From Shinisaurus crocodilurus (taxonomy: Eukaryota > Chordata > Lepidosauria > Squamata > Shinisauridae): DNA of 64,000 bases. How positions within the stretch are numbered: position 1 is the stretch's first letter; every line of letters starts with the position of its first letter. Position numbers and translations under genes: made by a program. Location: NCBI GenBank assembly GCA_021292165.1, contig CM037876.1:287034521-287098520 (forward strand). The letters run 5' to 3'. Positions 44,114 to 53,708 of the stretch are shown here, one piece after another. The notes below the pieces were generated by a model that saw only the letters and a list, made by a program, of their open reading frames with translations, did no database searches and was not told where the DNA came from.

Positions 44114-44235
44114 CTCTCGCCAAAGGTCTGAACTGATCACATACAGAGTGCTTTTGAAATTAGGCTGAGGGGCCACCTGAAATTAGTCCAAGGGCCACAT
44201 GCACCACTAGGGCTGTAGGTTGCTCACCCCTGCTG

Positions 44236-44327
44236 TATATCTACGTACTGGAAGTAAGTCCCATTGAATGCAATGGCGTTTATTTCTGAGGGGGCAGACA
44301 TGCATACGGTTGCACTGTAAATTGGAT
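44236..44327. mobile_element. Palindromic MITE (AAGTCCCATTGAA family)
   Basis: GAAGTAAGTCCCATTGAATG, then CAATGGCGTTTATTTCTGAG and GACATGCATACGGTTGCAC. Also seen at 14223 and 58688. Confidence 0.65.
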
Positions 44328-45269
44328 TAGGTTCTGTTTGGTGCTATGCAGGCTTCAGGTTGCACATAGAACTGCTAGGACAAAGGCAAAGGACATAGGG
44401 CTGTCCCAGCACTCCTAGATTTACCTTTATTTTGCTTAACATCCAGCCTGACAAAGAATTTTGGAGAACTCAAAAGCTTGCTCACTCTTCTGTGACAGTT
44501 TGACTGGTATAAAGCCAGGTATCGCCTGACACAGATGAAAGCTGCTGACTAACAACCCTTCCTTCCATTGTTTTATGTACTGTGTTTGTCCAAATTGCTA
44601 AAGTTTGGAGAAATGCAGTACATAAGACAGGGGGCTCTTCTCTGTGTTCAGATGCTTTCTTGAGCAGGCTAACTGCAATGCAGCGGATCAGACGTGACAT
44701 TTCCTGCCATTCCTAGAACAAAATATAGGTCATCATTTCTGCATTCAAGGCATGCATCTATCAAGGAGAGCATCTGTTTGTGCTATTCTTTGAACTCTGC
44801 AGGCTGTGAAGACATCATTGGCTGTATCAAAGAAGAACGCGAAGGCATTACTTTCCTTGGAAATATCAAATACAGCTGACTGTCAGGAGTGCGACTTCAG
44901 ACTATGGGAACTATTTGTTTGCGCCAAGACAAGACCTTTAAGCAATGATAAAGGACATTCTTGAGACTGATCCACTCCACTGAGCATTAGAAAAATCTGG
45001 CCTCTTGTTCCTGACTGTCAAGGGCTGTGCCATGGGCACTGCAGCACTCTAAGGTGAGCCAGCAGCCAGAAACCAGGAGCTTTGAGACCAGCCAGTAGTC
45101 AGGACCAAAGACTAAGTCAGAACAAGAGGACAAACCAGGAGATAGGATTGAGGAGCGAGCCAGAAGTCGGAACTGATGAATAACCAAGAATGCAGGAACA
45201 CACTAGATAGACCTCAGGAAGTTCTTATTGCTCAAGCAAGACTCCACAAGAAGCCACCTTATAGTCCTT
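44328..45269. other. Intergenic stretch
   Basis: 45010-45190 is a CAGGA/CCAG-rich block weakly like 31630-31830. No convincing exon. Confidence 0.4.
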
Positions 45270-45910
45270 CCCAATGCCAGCTCCAAGTTTTTGAGAGCTC
45301 TTGGGCAAGACACTCTCAATGAGCCCCCTCCCTCACTGACTCAATCTTCTCGCTACCATTGCCTCAGCTGCTAATGCGCCTCCTCCCCTTTCTTATCATT
45401 ATTCCCACTTGCTTGCTTGACAGGCAGAGAGCCAGTGAGCAAGGAGGCAGTTTGCAGGACACGGAATAATGGGCTCAAGTTACAGGAACCCAGATTCCAC
45501 CTAAACATCAGGAAAAATTTCCTGTCAGAGCAATAAGACAATGGAATCAACTACCTAGGGAGGTGGTGGGCTCTCCCACTCTGGAGGCATTCAAGGTGCA
45601 GCTGGACGGCCATCTGTCAGGGATGCTTTGACCTGGATTCCTGCACTGAACAGGGGGTTGGACTCGATGGCCTTGTAGGCCCCTTCCAACTCTACCTATG
45701 ATTCTATGATTCTATGATCTACTGCTCCTCCTTCTCACCACCACCGTTGTCTTGGCCAGAGCGAGAGGCAGGTGAACAAGCAGCTTGCAATGGTGAAGAG
45801 GAGGAGCAACTCCAGGGGCCTCATGTCAATGGGCCCTCAGCAGATGCCCAACCATGCCTACCTTTGATACAAGCCCTGGTTCTTCCTGTCCAGGAAGATC
45901 CAATGGCCAG
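45270..45910 (+). repeat. Unnamed repeat with CCA-rich core, split by a CR1 insertion
   Basis: 45270-45452 and 45718-45910 together match 57838-58210 (TTGGGCAAGACAC, GCTTGACAGGCAGAGAG, CTACTGCTCCTCC, CACCACCACCGTTGTC, GGTGAACAAGC). The two halves are separated here by 265 bp of CR1. The class of this repeat is unknown. Confidence 0.75.
45453..45717 (+). mobile_element. CR1 3' end inserted in another repeat
   Basis: Starts TTGCAGGACACGGAATAATG (ORF2 C-terminus) and ends with CR1 3' UTR and TATGATTCTATGATTCTATG. A 5'-truncated insertion of 265 bp. It lacks the ACTGT between TTTCCTG and TCAGAGCAATAAG relative to the copy at 16189. Confidence 0.9.
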
Positions 45911-46865
45911 CCTGGGTGAATGATGTCAAGTGAGGGCCCAGAGCTACTTCACTGAGAAGCTGCCATCTGTTCTAAGGTTCACCATGCCAAGGAATTGCAC
46001 ACAGATGTTCCTGACACCAAATGCCACCATGATGGTGATATGTACCTAAAGCAAACATTAAAATGATGCTCCAGGTGCTCGTATGATCTACGTCTGTTTT
46101 TTTCCCAACTTTCTAGTGTCCACTGTTTCAATGCCTTCCATTTCATAAGTGCCAGAACAGGGAAGTTTAGGCTCTATCCCTTGACCTCAGTGTCTCCACC
46201 ACTTTAATTCACAGTGTGATGAGACTAAAGCCAAGAAATTTAGGGACGGAAAAAGAAAATATTAAAGATGACTTTCCTTTCTAGCAGTTTTGATTTTTAA
46301 ATTGTAAGTTACTGTACAATTTTCTCAGTTTCTCAAAGAAACCACTTATAGTGAGGTTTTGGCAATATACAAAGTTAAGTGATTGATTAATCAGTTACAA
46401 AATGGATGATTAATCCAATTAAGATTATTAAATCAGTTGACAGCCCTGCTTTTAAAGTAAATGTGTTCAGGCTCACACGGAAAGGCTGTTTTATATTTCA
46501 GGTATTAGCAGTTTATTTTCTTAAATTTATTCTTTTCTTTGTAAAAAATATTATGTAAATTAACACCCAGGGTAGAATCTTTGAATTGAATGGATGCCAA
46601 AAAGAAGCTCAAAGTCTTAGCTAAGCAAATTGGGAATGCTGCATAACAATAATTAGACTTTATTAGTACTGTAGAGGCTGTAATAATAAATTCCTCCAGT
46701 ACCACATCCACCTGAAATTCTTAATTTAAATTCTTAATTCTCAACACTTTTGTAAAAGGTTGTAACATTCATCTGCAGAAATTAATCCATGAGCTCGTCA
46801 CCTCAGGGGTGCCTTTTGAGAATCAGGTGCTGTATTTTGGTGCAGCCTCTTGTCTGTCTAAACAG
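45911..46865. other. Intergenic stretch before the candidate exon
   Basis: Unique-looking, A/T-rich DNA. Nothing else recognised. Confidence 0.4.
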
Positions 46866-46984
46866 AAACATGATGTCATCCTCAACCAAGACAGGGAGCT
46901 GCTAGCAGAAAGGGCAGACCAGCTTCTTGCAAACTGGATACACTGCAGGGAAGCCAGGCTGGCAAAAGCAGAAGACAAGAGAGG
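46866..46984 (+). CDS. Candidate isolated coding exon (possibly the CCDC197 orthologue)
   Basis: An open block bounded by a good acceptor (TTGTCTGTCTAAACAG at 46850-46865) and a GTATGA donor at 46985. The phase-0 reading of 39 codons runs KHDVILNQDRELLAERADQL and then LANWIHCREARLAKAEDKR, with two bases over. It is highly charged with heptad-like Leu/Ala spacing, as in a coiled coil, and is not part of any repeat I see. In mammals the coiled-coil gene CCDC197 lies between ASB2 and OTUB2 on the opposite strand to ASB2, which matches this position and strand. I cannot confirm the identity. A chance open reading is possible, because 120 bp is short. Confidence 0.3.
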
Positions 46985-47439
46985 GTATGAAAGTGGCAGC
47001 ATTAAATGAAAAGTGCAGATTCTAATGTAAAAAAAAGAAAAAGGGTTTCTTCTTTTTTGCACAGAAGAGCCAGCGGTGGCTTCTAAAACCATCATTAACC
47101 TCTGCTTCAAATCTACACTAAGCACATGACATAACAAAACAAACTTGCTTTGGACAAGCTGGGCTATGAAATCCTTTGATGATGTAATCTTGCCCTGGTA
47201 TGGACACAGCAAATTGGATTTCTTGGTACTGCTGTCCAGTATTTCTACAATGGTGGTTGTTGTGTAGTAATTGGTTGTGGAAACAGCAGAACAATTTGAC
47301 ATACACAAATGCTTAACTGGGAGCTATTTATTGGTATAAACTCATTTGGAAAACCCAGGGCAAAGCTTAGGCTAGTGCAATGCAACACAAAACACTTAGC
47401 TTGCCTTCTTGGTCCTGGCTCCTCCTCTGCCCTTTAGAT

Positions 47440-47777
47440 CAGGGTCGGGGAATCTGTGGATGTTGTTAAATTCTAACTCCCACCAGCCCCAGCCAACATG
47501 GCCAATGGGAATCATCATCACTTTATTTGTACGCTGCTTTTCCATGGTAAAACCATGCATGCCCAAAAAAGTATACAAGAAAATATAGCAGCATTTCTAA
47601 ATAACAATTACAAATCAGAACAAGACTGAAATAATCATAGATATAAAAACTTCACACTTTCATAAATACATACTAGGATTAAACAATCCAATAATTATTA
47701 TATTAAGGTCAAATGGTTAGGGATGATGGGAGCTGTAGTCCAACAACATCTGTAGGGCCACAGGTTGCCCAACCCTA
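47440..47777. mobile_element. hAT MITE interrupted by a second insertion
   Basis: Ends CAGGGTCGGGGAA and TTGCCCAACCCTA, flanked by identical ctttagat (47432-47439 and 47778-47785). The palindromic MITE halves (CTAACTCCCACCAGCCCCAG and GATGGGAGCTGTAGTCCAAC) are separated by foreign DNA at 47509-47711. Confidence 0.88.
47509..47711 (-). mobile_element. Retroposon fragment nested in the hAT MITE
   Basis: 203 bp of A/T-rich DNA starting ATCATCATCACTTTATTTGT, flanked by aatgg (47504-47508 and 47712-47716). The ATC-repeat edge and TTTATTTGTACGCTGCTTTT look like a LINE/L2-type 3' tail on the minus strand. Confidence 0.65.
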
Positions 47778-47785
47778 CTTTAGAT

Positions 47786-48597
47786 GATGAAACAGCAACT
47801 AACATCTGCCTGAAAGCAAATGTGTCTATTGTTACAGACTGGGGGTTGGTTAGGATGACCTCTTGTGGTCTCTTCCAACTCAGCGGTTCTTGACTCAGAG
47901 GGACAAACTAGATGCTCCCTTGACACGTAGCATGCACTAAGTATTAAGTTTTCCCTTAATGAATTACAGATTTTGAGTCAATCTGACTAGGAACATAGCA
48001 CATGGGGAGGGAGGCTTATCTCTTCCCTCCCCAGTGTGATTGGAACCCCCTGTGCACATGTGAGGCTAGAATGCTTAGATAAGAAGTCCCCATTGACACC
48101 AGGGAAATTGTGCTGGGAAGGGAAAAGATAAGCCTCCTCTTCATGCGCACTGCATTCCTAGTATGATTTGCCTCATAATGGAACCACAAAATTAGAAAGA
48201 GCCCTCTATATATCTAACGGGGCAGTAGTATGTGACAACACTCATTCTCCTTTACTGGCCCATATCAAAACTTTGGATGAATTAAGGTAGAGTAATTAAC
48301 TCATAATCATTAACACAATTTGTTTTCATACTCTACGTATAAATAGTTATGAAAGTCCATCTTTTATAACCTTGAGATTTAAAAAAAGTGATAGATGTGC
48401 ATTAAGGGGTAAGAAGCCCCTCTTCCATGAACTTAAGTATGTAGTGTTTGAGTTGAGTTTGTCTCCCATGGGCATATCTAAACTGCAAATATGTTTTGGG
48501 CCCAGTTTTGATGTGACGTGGGAGGCATAAGAATAGGAGCTATTGGAGTTTTCTAAAACGTTAATAACAACCAAGCCAGGGGCTCCTTAAGGTGAAT
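47786..48597. other. Intergenic stretch next to the long CR1
   Basis: 47832-47890 looks like a decayed CR1-type 3' end (GACCTCTTGTGGTCTCTTCC). The remainder shows nothing recognisable. Confidence 0.4.
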
Positions 48598-48691
48598 AGA
48601 ATCATAGAATCATAGAATCATAGAAAAGTAGAGTTGGAAGGGGCCTACAAGGCCATCGAGTCCAACCCCCTGCTCAATGCAGGAATCTAGG

Positions 48692-51561
48692 TCAAAGCAT
48701 CCCTGACAGATGGCTGTCCAGCTGCACCTTGAATGCCTCCAGAGTGGGAGAGCCCACAACCTCCCTAGGTAGTTGATTCCATTGTCTTATTGCTCTGACA
48801 GTCAGGAAATTTTTCCTGATGTTTAGGTGGAATCTAGGTTCCTGTAACTTGAGCCCATTATTCCGTGTCCTGCAAACTGGGATGATCGAGAAGAGATCTT
48901 TGCCCTCCTCTGTGTGACATCCCTTCAAATACTGGAAGAGTGCGATCATATCTCCCCTCAGTCTCCTCTTCTGAAGGCTAAACATGCCCAGTTCTTTCAG
49001 TCTCTCCTCATAGGGCCTTGTTTCCAGTCCCTTTATCATCTTTGTTGCCCTCCTCTGAACCCTCTCCAGTTTGTCTACATCCTTCTGAAAGTGTGGTGCC
49101 CAGAACTGGACGCAGTACTCAAGATGAGGCCTAACCAGTGCCGAGTAAAGGGGAATTATCACTTCCCGCGATTTGGAAGCTATACTTCTATTAATACAGC
49201 CCAAAATTGCATTTGCCTTCTTTGCAGCCACATCGCATTGCTGGCTCATATTCAGTTTGTGATCTACCACAATTCCAAGATCCTTCTCACTTGTAGTATT
49301 GTTGAGCCAAGTGTCCCCCATTCTGTAACTCTGCATTTGGTTTCCTCTCCCTAGGTGCAGCACTTGGCATTTATCCCTATTAAATTTCATTCTGTTGTTT
49401 TCGGCCCAGCGCTCCAGCCTATCGAGGTCACTTTGAATTTTGTTTCTGTCTTCCAGAGTATTAGCTGTTCCACCCAACTTTGTGTCATCTGCAAATTTGA
49501 TAAGCATTCCCCGTACCTCCTGATCCAAGTCATTAATAAAAATGTTGAAGAGCACCGGGCCCAGGACCGAGCCCTGTGGTACCCCGCTCGTTACCTCTCC
49601 CCAGTTTGAGAAGGAACCATTGATAAGCACTCTTTGAGTCCGATTCTGTAGCCAGTTGTGGATCCACCTGATAGTTGTTCCATCTAGCCCACTCTTAGCT
49701 AGCTTACTAATCAGGATATCATGAGGCACTTTGTCGAAAGCTTTGCTGAAGTCCAGATATATAATGTCCACAGCATTCCCACAGTCCACAAGGGAGGTTA
49801 CCCGATCAAAAAATGAGATCAGATTAGTCTGACAGGATTTGTTCTTGACAAATCCATGCTGGCTTCTAGTAATCACTGCATTGTTTTCAAGGTGCTTGCA
49901 GACTGACTTCTTTATAATCTGCTCAAAAATCTTCCCGGGGATTGATGTCAGACTGACTGGCCTATAGTTCCCAGGTTCCTCCTTCTTGCCCTTTTTGAAG
50001 ATGGGAACAACATTTGCCCTCCTCCAGTCGTCTGGCACTTCACCTGTCCTCCATGATTTCTCAAAGATAATAGACAGTGGTTCTGAGAGTTCTTCTGCCA
50101 GTTCCTTTATTACTCTAGGATGCAGCTCATCAGGCCCTGGAGATTTAAACTCGTTCAGAGTAATCAGGTGCTCCTTGACCATTTGCCTATTAATCTCAAG
50201 CTGCAATCCTGCCCCTTCAGTCTGCACTTCAGGTTTGCCAGGGGGGTCATAGACCCTCTTTTGGGAGAAGACCGAGCCGAAGTAGGAATTGAACACTTCT
50301 GCCTTTTCTTTGTCTTCTGTTATCAATTTGCCATCCTCATTGCGTAGTTGAACCACCAGTTCTTTCTTCTGTCTTTTACTGTGCATGTATCTGAAGAAAG
50401 CTTTTTTGTTGCTTTTAGCATTCCTCGCTAACCTTAGCTCATTCTCAGCTTTAGCCTTCCTGACACTATTCCTGCAGTTCTGTGCTACCTGCCTGTACTC
50501 TTCACTTGTAGCCTGTCCTTCCTTCCACTTCCTATACGTGTCCTTTTTGTTTTCAGGTCGTCTTTGAGTTTATTGTGAAGCCACATTGGCTTCTTCTGTT
50601 GCCCTCTGCCTTTTTTCCTTTTGGGAATTGTTTGCAATTGTGCCTTTAAAATTTCCTTTTTTAAAAACTCCCACCCCTCCTGGGCTCCCTTTCTCGTGAG
50701 AGTCACTTGCCATGGGATCTTACTAATCATTGTTCTGAGTTTGTTAAAATTGGCTTTCCTAAAATCCAGGGTACGTGTTTGGCTACACTCAGCTTTTGCT
50801 TCCGTTAGAATCAAGAACTCAAGTATAACATGGTCACTTTCCCCCAGAGTTCCCGAAACTGCCACTTTATCCACTAACTCGTCTCTGTTGGTTAGAATCA
50901 GGTCAAGGATAGCCGATCCTCTAGTTCCTTCCTCCACTTTCTGTAGGAGGAAGTTATCAGCAGCACAGCTCAGGAATTTCTTGGAGGGGCCATGTTTGGC
51001 TGAAAAAGTCTCCCAACAGATATCAGGGAAATTGAAGTCTCCCATTACTACCACATTGTGCCTCCTTGAAACACTGGCAATTTGTTTTTCAAAAGTTCCA
51101 TCCTCGTCTTCTCCTTGATTGGGTGGTCGGTAGTAGACTCCAACCGCCATGTTCGTTTTATTCTTTGCCCCCTTTATTTTAACCCAGATGCTCTCAATGG
51201 GGCTGCCAAGCTCCTCTTCCTGTATCTCTGTGCAGAGATACGTATTTTTAACATACAGTGCAACTCCACCTCCCTTTCTGTTGCTTCTGTTCCTTTTGAA
51301 CAAGTTATACCCTTCAATTGCTGTATTCCAGTCATGGGAGTCATCCCACCAGGTTTCAGTTATCCCTATCAAGTCGTACTTGCCCTCATGTATCAAGAGT
51401 TCAAGTTCGTCTTGTTTGTTGCCCATACTCTGGGCATTAGTATAAAGACATCGAAGACTATGTGCTTTATAGTCCGACTTTCCCCCTACATTTTGTGGTA
51501 GACTATCAATGGGCACCGCTGGAGCTGTTCTCTCCATTGTGGCATAGAGGCCTTCTTCCAT
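48692..51561 (-). pseudogene. CR1 ORF2 (AP endonuclease plus reverse transcriptase) with one frameshift
   Basis: The N-terminal part (51561 to about 50550) shows the APE-type endonuclease: LYTNAQSMGNKQDEL, LIGITETWW, GGGVALYVKNT, GVYYRPPNQ, VVMGDFNFPD, LILTNR and ESDHVIL. The C-terminal part (about 50548-48692, in another frame) shows the reverse transcriptase: [44 protein letters not shown] and the catalytic FADDTKLGG. The CR1 C-terminus follows, with RGDMIALFQYLKG and [15 protein letters not shown]. One A is missing in the run near 50547-50551 (five A, where the copy at 16189 has six), and this breaks the frame between the two enzymes. The element encoded target-primed reverse transcription. 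This copy cannot make a full ORF2 unless the shift is bypassed. Confidence 0.93.
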
Positions 51562-51599
51562 TGGTACCCCCGAGTTTATGTCTCCCTCCCCTGTTGGAT

Positions 51600-52628
51600 T
51601 CAGTTTAAAGCCCTCCTGATTAAGTTCCTCATGCTGTGGCCAAACACATTCTTCCCAGTCCTTGTGAGGTGCAACCCATCCTTTGCCAGCAGTCCATCTT
51701 CCAGGAAGTGTAGCCCGTGGTCCCAGAATCCAAATCCCTCACGTCGGCTCCACCTTCGTAGCCAGTCATTCACTCGGAGTATTTTTCTTTCCCTTTCTAT
51801 GCCTCTTCCAAGTACTGGAAGGATGGATGAGAAAACTATCTGGGCCCCGAAGTTCTTGAGTTCCCTTCCCAGCTCTTCAAAGTCTGCCGTGATTTCTTTG
51901 TAACTCCGCTTGGCAGTATCATTTGTACCCACGTGGAAGAGAAGAAAGGGGTATGTGTCGGTGGGCTGCATGAGCCTCGGCAGCTGCTCTGACACATCCT
52001 TAATCCGTGCTCCGGGGAGACAGCACACCTGGCGAGTCCATGGGTCTTCGCGACATACTTTGGCTTCGATCCCCCGCAGGAGGGAGTCTCCCACTATGAG
52101 TACTCTTCTCTTCCTCTTGCTGTAGGCCTTGGTTTGATTGCCTCCACTCGACTGACCCTCAGCCTCTTGCTCGCTATCACGTTGGGTGCCCGGTAATCCG
52201 TCCTCTGCAGGCTGTCCTCTGCTCTCGTCCTCAAGTACATGGAAGCGGTTCCATAGCTCCACTGCTTCCACAGGCGCAGAGTGTCTTGTAGTTCTTGTGC
52301 TCCTAACAGTCACCCTTTTCCAGGGAGTTCCCCCTGCGTTATTTTCCCTTGCCTCAGCAGTCTCCGACTCCGCCTCATCCTGCCGTTGCCCTTCTGGCTC
52401 CTGTACTGTGCTTTGGTGCTGTAGATCCACCGTTCTGTCTAAGAACTCCTCGCTTTCTCTTATGCTCCTGAGGGTTGACACTTGCTGCTCCAGTCCTCTG
52501 ACCTTTTCTTCCAACAGCGTGACCAGCTTGCACTTGTTGCACGTGTAGGCCATGTCGATCTCCGGCAGGAAAACAAACATAGCACACCCCTTGCAGGTCA
52601 CCACCACTGCTGAGTCCTTTCCTTCCAT
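51600..52628 (-). CDS. CR1 ORF1 protein (zinc-knuckle-like N-terminus, coiled coil, SGNH esterase)
   Basis: 342 residues, intact. Residues 12-35 hold Cys pairs (CKGC and CNKC, about 17 apart), a zinc-binding arrangement of the PHD-like type described for CR1 ORF1. Residues about 36-65 (LLEEKVRGLEQQVSTL) form a short coiled coil. After a charged linker, residues about 175-342 carry the SGNH hydrolase blocks: VGDSLLRG (nucleophile Ser), HVGTNDT (block III) and KDGLHLT (block V Asp/His). CR1-group ORF1 esterases are known. They are thought to help the RNA-protein particle interact with lipid or nucleic acid, but the role is unproven. Stops 38 bp before ORF2. Confidence 0.93.
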   Translation of the reverse strand: MEGKDSAVVVTCKGCAMFVFLPEIDMAYTCNKCKLVTLLEEKVRGLEQQVSTLRSIRESEEFLDRTVDLQHQSTVQEPEGQRQDEAESETAEARENNAGGTPWKRVTVRSTRTTRHSAPVEAVELWNRFHVLEDESRGQPAEDGLPGTQRDSEQEAEGQSSGGNQTKAYSKRKRRVLIVGDSLLRGIEAKVCREDPWTRQVCCLPGARIKDVSEQLPRLMQPTDTYPFLLFHVGTNDTAKRSYKEITADFEELGRELKNFGAQIVFSSILPVLGRGIERERKILRVNDWLRRWSRREGFGFWDHGLHFLEDGLLAKDGLHLTRTGKNVFGHSMRNLIRRALN

Positions 52629-52650
52629 AGTGCTCGGTTTCTGTCTTCCT

Positions 52651-52653
<3 letters not shown>

Positions 52654-52682
<29 letters not shown>
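52654..52682. repeat. T29 homopolymer (poly-A on the CR1 sense strand)
   Basis: 29 uninterrupted T between the CR1 5' monomers and ORF1. On the sense strand it is an A-run 26 bp upstream of the ORF1 ATG, an unusual place for one in a CR1. Confidence 0.95.
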
Positions 52683-52684
<2 letters not shown>

Positions 52685-52864
52685 GGACCTCCCCCTTGAC
52701 CTCCCCTGCCGAACTCCGCTGCCAAACTCCTGTTTTCTCTCCCTGTGCGCTCGCTCTGTGCGCTCGCTCTCTGGGAGCCTGCTTGCCTTATCACAGCCCC
52801 AAAAACTGCTGGAGCCTCTCTCCTGTTGTGCTCCTGCTCAGCTGGGAGTCAGGAACAGAATGAG

Positions 52865-52999
52865 CTGTCAGGCCACACCCTTCCTTTTAAGCTCTCAGAC
52901 CACACCCTTCCCTTTCAGCTCTCAGGCCACACCCTTCCCTTTCAGCTCTCAGGCCACACCCTTCCCTTTCAGCTCTCAGGCCACACCCTTCCCTTGCAG
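52865..52999 (-). promoter_or_regulatory. Five 27-bp CACCC-box units (monomer nearest ORF1)
   Basis: Units start at 52865, 52892, 52919, 52946 and 52973, each containing CCACACCC (GGGTGTGG on the sense strand). This octamer is the classic KLF/Sp1-family CACCC box. The position upstream of ORF1 in a LINE 5' region suggests promoter function. That is inference. Confidence 0.6.
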
Positions 53000-53206
53000 C
53001 ACTAGTAGTTGTTGTTTGTACAGCAGCACTTGCTGTTGCAGCACTTGTCGTTCTACTCCGCTGCCAAACTCCTGTTTTCTCTCCCTGTTCGCTCGCTCTG
53101 TTCGCTCGCTCTCTGGGAGCCTGCTTGCCTTATCACAGCCCCAAAAACTGCTGGAGCCTCTCTCCTGTTGTGCTCCTGCTCAGCTGGGAGTCAGGAACAG
53201 AATGAG

Positions 53207-53341
53207 CTGTCAGGCCACACCCTTCCTTTTAAGCTCTCAGACCACACCCTTCCCTTTCAGCTCTCAGGCCACACCCTTCCCTTTCAGCTCTCAGGCCACA
53301 CCCTTCCCTTTCAGCTCTCAGGCCACACCCTTCCCTTGCAG
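53207..53341 (-). promoter_or_regulatory. Five 27-bp CACCC-box units (second monomer)
   Basis: Same array as 52865-52999, displaced by exactly 342 bp. Together the two monomers give ten CACCC boxes at 27-bp spacing within each array. Confidence 0.6.
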
Positions 53342-53533
53342 CACTAGTAGTTGTTGTTTGTACAGCAGCACTTGCTGTTGCAGCACTTGTCGTTCTACTC
53401 CGCTGCCAAACTCCTGTTTTCTCTCCCTGTTCGCTCGCTCTGTTCGCTCGCTCTCTGGGAGCCTGCTTGCCTTATCACAGCCCCAAAAACAGCTGGAGCC
53501 TCTCTCCTGTTGTGCTCCTGCTCAGCTGGGAGT

Positions 53534-53600
53534 CAGGACCGTGGTGCTCATTTTCTCAACAGAATCAGGACCGTGGTGCTCATTTTCTCAATTAAAATCC
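53534..53600. repeat. Tandem duplication of about 34 bp at the CR1 5' edge
   Basis: TCAGGACCGTGGTGCTCATT followed by TTCTCAA occurs twice in a row (from about 53532 and 53566). It marks the switch from monomer sequence to flanking or outer 5' sequence. Confidence 0.75.
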
Positions 53601-53708
53601 CTCCACAGGCTAATATTCCCTCCCGCTCCCCCAGTCGAAACATACAGATACTATTTTTCTGCAAGGATAGGTTGCATCTCTCCTCCCTCCCGCTTTGTGC
53701 CTTTAGTG

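Larger units (their letters stand above)
52714..53538 (-). repeat. 342-bp tandem monomers forming the CR1 5' region
   Basis: Copies start at 52714, 53056 and 53398 (CTCCGCTGCCAAACTCC each time), exactly 342 bp apart. The third stops at about 53538. The two full copies differ at only a few positions (TGCGCTCG against TTCGCTCG). On the sense strand the 5' end begins inside a monomer, as in rodent L1 arrays of promoter monomers. Each full monomer contains the 27-bp unit array described next and a CTCGCTCTGT-type duplication. Because 342 is a multiple of three, an open frame runs through on the plus strand, but it has no protein-like features. Confidence 0.93.
48598..53600 (-). mobile_element. 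Nearly intact full-length CR1 non-LTR retrotransposon
   Basis: In sense order (minus strand): a 5' region of tandem 342-bp monomers (about 53540-52683), a run of 29 A, ORF1 (52628-51600), a 38-bp spacer, ORF2 (51561-48692, one frameshift), a 3' UTR and an ATTCTATG-type octamer repeat ending at about 48598. CR1 elements end in such octamers rather than poly(A). Most genomic CR1 copies are severely 5'-truncated, so retention of the 5' region, both ORFs and the 3' end indicates a recent insertion. The 5' boundary is approximate. Confidence 0.93.

Noticed and set aside
52654..52682. T29 as the poly-A tail of a processed pseudogene
   Set aside because: It lies inside the CR1 between its 5' monomers and ORF1, and there is no spliced coding sequence on the adjoining side.
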